21,939 nucleotides of DNA, from contig CAZVLE010000115.1 of assembly GCA_964627855.1 (NCBI GenBank), positions 1-21,939 of the forward strand. The letters are read 5' to 3'. This DNA is from CAZVLE01 sp964627855. Its GTDB lineage: Bacteria; Bacillota; Dethiobacteria; DTU022. Of this stretch, positions 16,240 to 21,939 are shown one piece after another (positions within the stretch are counted from its first letter, which is position 1; each line of letters begins with the position of its first letter). The notes under the pieces are model-generated. The model had not been told where the DNA came from. It saw only the letters and a program-made list of their open reading frames with translations, and searched no databases. The translations under genes and the position numbers were made by a program.

Positions 16240-17049
16240 GTTGTTTCTACCGCCCCCATTATTATCAACTTTCTCCGTTGCCTTAAGAAATACTAATCCG
16301 GAGATTAAAACAAATAAGGCATAATAGGCGAACAAAGAGTTATTAGACATGGGAACATATAAACCGATCGCTGAAACAGAGTTTATGGCGGCGTGGAATA
16401 GAACACAAAGCAGTATACTATCTGTTTTTGCATAGAGCCAGGTTAAAAATGCACTGTAGCCAATCCCGGCCAGGATAAAAAAGATAATAGAGTTGCCGTA
16501 TTGGGCCGTCCCGACCACATAAAAAAGGGGCAAGTGCCAGACGCCCCAGAGCAAGCCGAGCCCTAAGTTCATATTGAACAAACTCATTTTGCCTTTCATC
16601 TCGTGTTGAAATATACCGCGCCAGCCAAACTCTTCAAGGCCACCAAAAATAATGGCGCCAATGAAAGCCGGTATGAATAGAACCAGATTTTTTATACTCA
16701 GGTCAAGCAGCTGCTGGTTGTTAAAGATATATATAATAATCAGGCCGGTCAGGCCGAGCAGCAACGGAACACCAATCGCATAAAGGTAATAATGGGAGGG
16801 ATACCGGTAATTAAATACTCTTGTGTTAAATTCACTGACTGAACCGGCCTCTTTTGTTTTTAAAACCGCAAAATATGCACCAATTGTCGGAGCAGTTCCG
16901 CCAATGATGAAGATAGCTAAGCCCAAACCGCTTTCGATAGTTACTGCTCCAGACTGGGTAAGGTACGAAAGCAGCCACCAAAATAACCAGGTTACCGTCA
17001 TAGTAAAAATTACGTAAATCTTATTTCTTCTTGTAAGGATCTCAACCAC
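16219..17049 (-). CDS. CPBP-family intramembrane metalloprotease
   Basis: A 276-aa membrane protein with about seven to eight hydrophobic helices and the CPBP (CAAX protease and bacteriocin-processing, Abi) motifs in order: EEFGWR (Glu139, Glu140, Arg144), WGVWHLP with His172, and LFHAAIN with His219 and Asn223. These residues form the glutamate/histidine active site within the membrane. Relatives process prenylated or secreted peptides or give immunity to bacteriocins; the substrate here is unknown. The GTG at 17049 abuts AAGGAG without spacer and a TAA lies just upstream, so initiation is awkward. ATG at residue 17 would cut into the first helix. It lies 73 bp behind the serine hydrolase gene on the same strand and may belong to the TetR-2 operon. 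Confidence 0.85.
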   Translation of the reverse strand: MVEILTRRNKIYVIFTMTVTWLFWWLLSYLTQSGAVTIESGLGLAIFIIGGTAPTIGAYFAVLKTKEAGSVSEFNTRVFNYRYPSHYYLYAIGVPLLLGLTGLIIIYIFNNQQLLDLSIKNLVLFIPAFIGAIIFGGLEEFGWRGIFQHEMKGKMSLFNMNLGLGLLWGVWHLPLFYVVGTAQYGNSIIFFILAGIGYSAFLTWLYAKTDSILLCVLFHAAINSVSAIGLYVPMSNNSLFAYYALFVLISGLVFLKATEKVDNNGGGRNNSLKTKI

Positions 17050-17122
17050 TCCTTATACTGAGTTTCCTTGGCTAACGACTGAATGAAAGCTTAACATTTC
17101 TATCTTCGTATTCTAATAAACC

Positions 17123-18184
17123 TCACGCCGACTTGATTATTTTTAATATAGCCTTATAAGCTGCACTATGTCCAAAGCCACTTGCCTGATTTATAGTTCC
17201 GGTAAAATATAAGTCATTCTCTGGATTATAAAAAGCAAACGCTCCTGTTTGACCCCAAAACCCAAGAATTTCCCCAATAGGTTTAAATGGAGAAAATAAT
17301 CTCGGTGCCCACAGCTTCTCTAAACCCAGCCCAAAGTAGAATTGCCCCGGAAAGTAAATCATATTCCAATCTTTTTTTAGTTCACTAATGGTTTCTTCAG
17401 TGAAAAAGAAACCATTAAAAAAGGCTTTTAAAAAAACCATCTTTTCTTTAGCCGTGGAAACAATTCCACCTTCAGCAGTAACCGATGCCATATATTTTGG
17501 TGCGTGGACCTCCTGGGATTTAAAATAAAACGGCACTGGCGTAGTATCGTTTACATCATGGTAAGCATAAGTATCCCTTAGATTGAGTGGTTGAAACAAA
17601 TATTCTTTAAAAACATCTCCGATCCATTTACTGGTTACCTTTTCAATAATGCCGCCTAATAATTGATAATTAGTATCGGAATAGTAAACCTTGCCCTTCT
17701 GGCCCGGCTTAAATTTAGGCTTTAGCGTCTTAGCTCTTTGGATTGCTTTGTCTAATAACCAGGGTTGATCATTGCCTTGAATTAAACCCGTGGCCGCTTC
17801 CCCCTTGGGCTGATCATAATAAAAATAATCGGGTATACCAGAGGTATTGCTTAACAAGTGAGCAATAGTGATCTCTTTTGTATAATCTACACCGGCTAAG
17901 ACGTGGATGCCGTTAATCAGTTCCTCAGGAAAATATTTGTAGATTTTATCTGAAAACGCTAACCTATTCTCTGCCCTGAGCATCAACAAAACAGCTGTAA
18001 CGTATAGCTTTGTAACACTAGCGATAAAATATCTGTCATCAGCATTGATGTTTCCCACCCCTCCTGCCCAGTAAATTGAGGAGTCTCCCTTCTCGACACA
18101 GAGAACAGCACCAAAAACGCTCTTATTCTTCAACATTCCTTGCGCTACCTTTTCGAAAAAAGATTCATTAAATTCAATGCTCAT
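17123..18184 (-). CDS. Serine beta-lactamase-like hydrolase (class C / PF00144 type)
   Basis: A 353-aa serine hydrolase of the beta-lactamase-related family (esterases, DD-peptidases, class C enzymes). Visible motifs are SVTK (nucleophile Ser56, Lys59), YSDTN at about 168-172 (the YxN box, with Asp in place of Asn), and GQTGAF near 315 in the place of the KTG/HTG box. No signal peptide is visible at the N-terminus, so a cytoplasmic esterase is more likely than a secreted beta-lactamase. The start is ATG at 18184 with GGGAGG 8 nt upstream; the open frame extends back into the preceding gene. It lies 20 bp behind the FAD oxidoreductase, so both are co-transcribed under TetR-2. Confidence 0.85.
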   Translation of the reverse strand: MSIEFNESFFEKVAQGMLKNKSVFGAVLCVEKGDSSIYWAGGVGNINADDRYFIASVTKLYVTAVLLMLRAENRLAFSDKIYKYFPEELINGIHVLAGVDYTKEITIAHLLSNTSGIPDYFYYDQPKGEAATGLIQGNDQPWLLDKAIQRAKTLKPKFKPGQKGKVYYSDTNYQLLGGIIEKVTSKWIGDVFKEYLFQPLNLRDTYAYHDVNDTTPVPFYFKSQEVHAPKYMASVTAEGGIVSTAKEKMVFLKAFFNGFFFTEETISELKKDWNMIYFPGQFYFGLGLEKLWAPRLFSPFKPIGEILGFWGQTGAFAFYNPENDLYFTGTINQASGFGHSAAYKAILKIIKSA

Positions 18185-18204
18185 AATAAATACCTCCCTA
18201 TTCA

Positions 18205-19704
18205 TTACGATATAACATAATCCTTTTTTACTTTCCTGCAAAGCCGCATGATTGTATCTTTGCCGGTTATCAGCGCAACTGGCAGCCCTCCGGGAGGCTG
18301 TAACCACTGGCCACTTAAAACAAGATTATCAAGCCCCCTGATTTGGCCATTATGGGCTAGCTGCTTACCTTTCAGGGTAGGCCAAAAAGCCATGAAAGCA
18401 CCGCGGTAAGCATTACAGTAACGGTTATAGGTTTGCGGGCTGGCCACATCAAGCAGCTTGAGTTTACCTGCCATCTCTGGAAAACGTGTTTCCATGGCCC
18501 TGATCACTTCTTGCCCGATGCGGATCTTTTCTTTATTATAAGCTTCCCTGTCCTGAACCAACTCCTCCCACTTCTCCAGCTCCGGCTGAAACTGGTTAAT
18601 GGCAAAGGTAACAGCAGTATGACCTTCCGGGGCAAAATCCGGTTCGTAACCGTAATGAGTCATTTGCAAATACTCTATCGGCTTGCGGTTCTGGTTTATC
18701 GCCAATGCATTAACAGGGAATTTAAGGGTTCGGGGAATATCCTGCATCCTACCCTCGTAACCAATCCCTACATAAATGTTTGAAGCAAGGGGATAAGTCT
18801 CCGGTTCGTTGAATCTCTTTTGAAATTCAGGGTCGGGGTACTTTCCCTTAAGCAGTTTTTCATAAAGGACATTAGCATCGCAGGCTGCAATAAAGTGATC
18901 GGCCTCAAAAGTTTTGCCGTTTTTACAGATTACCCTTTGCACCGAATCTTTATCGATCTCCAGCTCTACTGCTTCACAGGAAGTCTCAATCTTTCCGCCC
19001 AGGGATAGATATTTTTCTTCCATCCGCCTGGCCAGAGCCCTTGAGCCCCCAATGGGAATAGAAGACTGGCCTCCGGTAAAGGTTCCGAGTGGAAAGATTA
19101 TTGATACTGCGCTGTAGTCTCCTTCAGGCATAAACGAGTCAAGGGCTGCTTTAAGCGCCGGGTGCTTGAACTTACCGGCCAGATCCTGCACACTGAGTTT
19201 ACTGTATTTCTGCATGATCGGACCGACATCTTTCATGGAAAACATATATTTTACCTTTTCAATCAGGCTCATCATATCCAGCGGCTTCCCGACAGGGAGA
19301 TTAAAAACATGAAGTTTTCCGATATCACCGCAAAACTCTTCAATTGCTTCTTTATCCTCTGGTGATATCTCCATCCAGCTCAACTTAAACCGGTCAAGAT
19401 CACGGTAAAAGTGGACTGTCACCCCTCCATGTTCAACAGCCATAAAACTTTCAGGTTCATAAATTTCCACTCCATCAAGGGCGCCGACGTTATCCCATAA
19501 TTCCCGGATTGGTGTTCCTTCTTTCGTCCCCACCAGCCAGTGAATGCAGCCATCAATATGATAGCCCAAACGATCCCATCCGGTGCATTCTCCGCCTGAG
19601 ATTTGATGCTTTTCAAGGATTGTGCTTTCAAAACCATTTTTTTGGGCAAATATGCCTGCACTTAACCCGGCAATGCCCCCGCCAATAATGACAATTTTTT
19701 TCAT
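18205..19704 (-). CDS. Phytoene desaturase-like NAD(P)/FAD-dependent oxidoreductase
   Basis: A 499-aa flavoprotein of the phytoene desaturase/retinol saturase-like amine-oxidase fold. The N-terminal dinucleotide-binding loop GGGIAGLSAGI (8-18) is followed by the acidic strand end ILEKH and an SGGECTGW loop. The C-terminal FAD-closing segment reads LVLSGQWLQPPGGLPVAL. Carotenoid enzymes have this architecture, but many bacterial relatives act on other lipids or quinone-like substrates, and no carotenoid genes are nearby. Its ATG shares one base with the TAA of tetR-2 (TAATG), indicating translational coupling; GGAG precedes it. The serine hydrolase follows 20 bp later. Together they suggest a small TetR-controlled pathway for a hydrophobic ester or polyene-like compound (inference). 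Confidence 0.85.
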   Translation of the reverse strand: MKKIVIIGGGIAGLSAGIFAQKNGFESTILEKHQISGGECTGWDRLGYHIDGCIHWLVGTKEGTPIRELWDNVGALDGVEIYEPESFMAVEHGGVTVHFYRDLDRFKLSWMEISPEDKEAIEEFCGDIGKLHVFNLPVGKPLDMMSLIEKVKYMFSMKDVGPIMQKYSKLSVQDLAGKFKHPALKAALDSFMPEGDYSAVSIIFPLGTFTGGQSSIPIGGSRALARRMEEKYLSLGGKIETSCEAVELEIDKDSVQRVICKNGKTFEADHFIAACDANVLYEKLLKGKYPDPEFQKRFNEPETYPLASNIYVGIGYEGRMQDIPRTLKFPVNALAINQNRKPIEYLQMTHYGYEPDFAPEGHTAVTFAINQFQPELEKWEELVQDREAYNKEKIRIGQEVIRAMETRFPEMAGKLKLLDVASPQTYNRYCNAYRGAFMAFWPTLKGKQLAHNGQIRGLDNLVLSGQWLQPPGGLPVALITGKDTIMRLCRKVKKDYVIS

Positions 19705-20279
19705 TACTTATCTCCCTTTCTATTAATCTGCTCTGCCAGCAGTAATTGTTCTCCAGTTTCGATCAACAGTTTTTCAGACTCCTCTTCATCTAGCCACGAT
19801 GGAAGATGTCCATTAGCTAACATCGCCGAAAGTCCAAGCTGAAAGATCCGCATCTTTAAAAACAGCCTCCTGCGTTCTTCCATGGTCCATTCTTTCATCA
19901 CTTCATTGTTTTTAAGGGCATCGACCATGGCCTTCTCAGTTTCTTCATATGATGCCATATACGGATTGGGCTTTAAAACCAGATCTCTGAACAAAACCGG
20001 ATAATCACGAGCGAAAGCCAGGCTGGCTTTCCCGATGTTTTCAAAGAGGTTTTGCCCTTTTTGCTTTGCCATAAACTCTTCCGACAGGGCAAATACCCGC
20101 TGGACCACAGCCTGGGTCAGCTCCGTAACAGTTTTAAAATTAACGTAGATTGGCGCAACTGATGAGCTGAGGCGACTGGCCACGCTACGGGCTGTTATTT
20201 TTGAAAACCCCTCTTCTCTGGCAATCTCGAAAGCCGCTTCAACAATTTCTTCCCTGGTGAACTTATTTTTTGGCGGCAA
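19704..20279 (-). CDS. TetR-family transcriptional regulator (TetR-2)
   Basis: A 191-aa regulator with an N-terminal TetR helix-turn-helix: FTREEIVEAAFEIAREEG, then TARSVASRLSSS and APIYVNF as the recognition region. The rest is an all-helical effector domain. TTG at 20279 has AAAGGAG 8 nt upstream and is preferred over a TTG at 20285, which lies only 2 nt from that site. It is the first gene of the operon with the FAD oxidoreductase, overlapping it by one base. Its promoter carries the palindrome TAACATTTGTTA directly downstream of the -10, the same operator type as at the TetR-1 locus, so autorepression and possible cross-talk with TetR-1 are inferred. Confidence 0.88.
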   Translation of the reverse strand: MPPKNKFTREEIVEAAFEIAREEGFSKITARSVASRLSSSVAPIYVNFKTVTELTQAVVQRVFALSEEFMAKQKGQNLFENIGKASLAFARDYPVLFRDLVLKPNPYMASYEETEKAMVDALKNNEVMKEWTMEERRRLFLKMRIFQLGLSAMLANGHLPSWLDEEESEKLLIETGEQLLLAEQINRKGDK

Positions 20280-20297
20280 TATCAAATCTCCTTTATA

Positions 20298-20323
20298 TTA
20301 CTTTTGTTATCTAACATTTGTTA
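20298..20323 (-). promoter_or_regulatory. TAAC-N4-GTTA operator(s) of the TetR-2 operon
   Basis: TAACATTTGTTA (20312-20323) is a perfect TAAC-N4-GTTA palindrome placed right after the -10. A second, one-mismatch copy TTACTTTTGTTA lies at 20298-20309, 14 bp further into the leader. Confidence 0.65.
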
Positions 20324-20324
20324 T

Positions 20325-20353
20325 ATAATAAGACGCAGATTAACTCCTGTCAA
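20325..20353 (-). promoter_or_regulatory. Promoter of the TetR-2 operon
   Basis: Minus-strand TTGACA (20348-20353), 17-bp spacer, TATTAT (20325-20330). The layout matches the TetR-1 promoter, including the operator at the -10 edge. Confidence 0.75.
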
Positions 20354-20433
20354 GGGGTTATTTATTTAATTTTGGGGAAGATCCAAATTTGCTTTACTGC
20401 TGAGAGTAATTTATTCCTATAATAAAGGAACGA

Positions 20434-20448
20434 CCGACAAATTGTCGG
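20434..20448. repeat. Perfect 15-bp palindrome CCGACAAATTGTCGG
   Basis: Seven-base arms CCGACAA and TTGTCGG around a single A, located in the gap between the TetR-2 promoter and the DUF998 gene. It has no T-tract and no gene start close by. It could be an operator of another regulator or a chance palindrome. Confidence 0.4.
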
Positions 20449-20562
20449 CAGCAATAATGGGATATATTTTTTTGATGACGAATCAAAACAGATATATAAT
20501 ATCCTGATAGACTTCATTCTTTTGTCTGATTCTTTCACAATCCCGCTCGTATTATAAAGCGG

Positions 20563-21204
20563 TTAAGTATCCAATTTGCTGAAATGATCTTGCTTTGGGG
20601 TGGTAAAGAGTTTTATTGAGGTAATAACCATCCAGAGCTGTAGAAAGCCAATATTTATTCTTTCAATAAGCCCAAAATAGGGCAACTTGTTGACGAAGAA
20701 AAACGCGGTGGTGCCCCCGGCAATCAAGATAAGAACTCCGGTAATAATTGAATATATTCCGTAACGCTTAAAGCCTTTTATCCTTATCGTGCCCAGGCCA
20801 ACTAAAATTGGCGAAGCTATCGTTAAGGGGATAATAAGCCCTGTAATAACCAGATGCATCACTCCTGTAAAAGTAACAGATGCGCCTGGTAAGTCCTGAG
20901 GAAAAAGACCGTAGGTAATCGAAACAACATGCATTGCCAGGAAAAGAAACATACCGATTACAGCTATTTTGGGCGCAAAGGTCCTGATATATAAATAAGC
21001 ACTAATCGAAAATATTATTGAAAATAACCCATATATGAACGTAATAACATTCAACAAACCTCTATCTGGCGCACCGGTGGCAGTTAAATCACTTATCGGT
21101 TGCATTAAATGACTATAATCCTCCCAGAGAATACCGCCCAGCACAACATGAATCAAATATATCAGTGCTCCTAGTGCGCCAAAAATGGTTAATTTCTTTA
21201 CCAT
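20563..21204 (-). CDS. DUF998-type membrane protein
   Basis: A 213-aa integral membrane protein with about six hydrophobic helices. The first loop, after the LGGILWEDYSHLMQ segment, carries PISDLTATGAPDRG, the P-I-S-x-L-x-x-x-G-A-P-x-x pattern typical of DUF998 proteins, whose function is unknown. ATG at 21204 has GGGAGG 10 nt upstream; a TTG one codon earlier is closer to the site and cannot be excluded. It lies 45 bp downstream of the sensor kinase gene on the same strand, with a 17-bp palindrome in the gap, so it may be read through from the kinase operon or have its own control. Confidence 0.75.
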   Translation of the reverse strand: MVKKLTIFGALGALIYLIHVVLGGILWEDYSHLMQPISDLTATGAPDRGLLNVITFIYGLFSIIFSISAYLYIRTFAPKIAVIGMFLFLAMHVVSITYGLFPQDLPGASVTFTGVMHLVITGLIIPLTIASPILVGLGTIRIKGFKRYGIYSIITGVLILIAGGTTAFFFVNKLPYFGLIERINIGFLQLWMVITSIKLFTTPKQDHFSKLDT

Positions 21205-21221
21205 CAAAGATTAGCCTCCCG

Positions 21222-21238
21222 TTTTGAATAATTCAAAA
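21222..21238. repeat. Perfect 17-bp palindrome between kinase and DUF998 genes
   Basis: TTTTGAAT and ATTCAAAA surround a single A. It sits between the kinase stop codon and the DUF998 ribosome site. A one-base loop makes it a poor RNA hairpin as drawn, so a protein-binding DNA site is the likelier role if it has one. Confidence 0.4.
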
Positions 21239-21249
21239 TGCCTTGGTAG

Positions 21250-21939
21250 TTATGCATCGAATCTACTTTTTTTGTCTTTCGTAGCATGGTACGTTGGCGT
21301 TCCAATATTATCACAAAACCTTCGAGATAATTTTAGCTGGAACCAAAAAATACTGCCTTTATCAACTTCCGATTCAACTCCATATTCACCATCATGCAGA
21401 TCAATGATTTTCTTCACAATAGAAAGCCCAAGCCCGGAGCCTATTGCAGATCTTTTATGTTTTTTATCAACTTTGTAGTAGCGCTCCCATATATCAGGTA
21501 AATCACTCTGGCTAATGCCTTCTCCAAGGTCAATCACCTCTATCCTCACCATATTTCCTCTAATGCTTTGACGCACAGTTACCGTCTTATCTTCGCCGCT
21601 GAAGGTGATGGCATTGAGCAATAAGTTGTAAAAAGCCTGAGTAATTTTTACCTCATCAGCCGATAAAAATACATCTTCGTCATATCTAAAATCCAGCCGG
21701 TAACCCTCGAATTTAACAAGCTCTCTCACTCGGTCAACCGTTTTTCGTAAACTATCAGTCAGATTATAATTCTTCTTGCTTAGTTCTGCTGTTCCGGTTT
21801 CTAGCATAGAAATACTAAGCATATCATTCACAAGAGAAGTCAAACGCTGTGTTTCATCCATAATAATTCTGCTATGTTCTGATGTGGCTTCGTTAGGAAA
21901 ATCATGCATCATTTCGGCGTAGCTGTATATGAAGGCCAG
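21250..21939 (-). CDS. Sensor histidine kinase, C-terminal part, partial
   Basis: The 229 visible residues are the end of a two-component sensor kinase; the N-terminus and the phospho-accepting histidine lie beyond the right edge. Seen are the second helix of the dimerisation domain (the ETQRLTSLVNDML segment) and the ATPase domain with the N-box around QAFYNLLLNAITFS, the G1 box DLGEGI, the F-box region IWERYYKV and the G2 box GSGLGLSIVKKI. The enzyme would autophosphorylate using ATP and pass phosphate to a response regulator, probably encoded further right. The tail after the ATPase domain is short and polar. The stimulus is unknown. Confidence 0.9.
   Translation of the reverse strand: MAFIYSYAEMMHDFPNEATSEHSRIIMDETQRLTSLVNDMLSISMLETGTAELSKKNYNLTDSLRKTVDRVRELVKFEGYRLDFRYDEDVFLSADEVKITQAFYNLLLNAITFSGEDKTVTVRQSIRGNMVRIEVIDLGEGISQSDLPDIWERYYKVDKKHKRSAIGSGLGLSIVKKIIDLHDGEYGVESEVDKGSIFWFQLKLSRRFCDNIGTPTYHATKDKKSRFDA

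Noticed and set aside
17123..18184. True beta-lactamase conferring drug resistance
   Set aside because: No signal peptide is visible and the YxN and KTG boxes deviate; esterase-like relatives fit better.
20540..20562. Terminator after the DUF998 gene (CCGCT/AGCGG stem on the minus strand)
   Set aside because: Five-bp stem with a long loop and no following T-tract.

Overview
The window looks like the chromosome of a Gram-positive bacterium of the phylum Bacillota, probably a Clostridia-type lineage. The clues are strong AGGAGG-type ribosome binding sites, frequent TTG and GTG starts, a PASTA-tailed class A penicillin-binding protein, a FemX/MurE pair and small lmo0937/DUF3096 membrane proteins. 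The lineage is inferred from gene content; there is no rRNA or other marker gene here. No tRNA, rRNA, CRISPR array, intact insertion sequence or prophage was seen.

Layout. Positions 1-552 hold the N-terminal part of a thiamine-diphosphate enzyme (minus strand, running off the left edge) behind a good promoter and a structured-looking leader. At 800-3046 (minus) is a membrane-anchored alpha/beta hydrolase, divergent from a two-TM potassium channel with two RCK/TrkA units (3234-4961, plus), which appears to start at a CTG codon. Positions 5062-7715 (minus) hold a MurE-type muramyl ligase followed by a FemX-type aminoacyl transferase, a likely cell-wall module. Positions 7824-8149 are a gene graveyard: a degraded copy of the 5' region of the DUF188 gene found at 12.25 kb, joined at a 9-bp microhomology to the C-terminal end of an HD-GYP gene. 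Positions 8168-9262 (minus) hold four small membrane proteins (DUF3096, lmo0937-type, YggT-type and an unassigned 32-aa ORF). Then come a class A PBP (9497-12031, minus), the intact DUF188 gene (12255-12713, plus), a nitrilase (12856-13803, minus) and a small YdeI/OmpD-associated-type protein (14077-14322, plus).

The right third carries two TetR-headed loci. TetR-1 (14650) is followed by an internally duplicated eight-TM membrane protein. TetR-2 (20279, minus) leads an overlapping operon of a phytoene-desaturase-like FAD oxidoreductase and a class C beta-lactamase-like serine hydrolase, possibly also a CPBP intramembrane protease. Both TetR promoters have the same design: TTGACA, a 17-bp spacer, a -10, and a TAAC-N4-GTTA palindrome directly at the -10/start region. 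At TetR-1 this palindrome occurs three times at an exact 19-bp period. The two loci therefore probably share an operator type and may form one regulatory circuit. The right edge has a DUF998 membrane protein and the C-terminal part of a sensor histidine kinase (minus).

The most notable points are the TAAC-N4-GTTA operator array and its sharing between two loci, the 4+4 TM internally duplicated protein, the DUF188/HD-GYP chimeric remnant with a visible microhomology junction, the non-DNPR MurE next to FemX, and the apparent CTG start of the channel gene.
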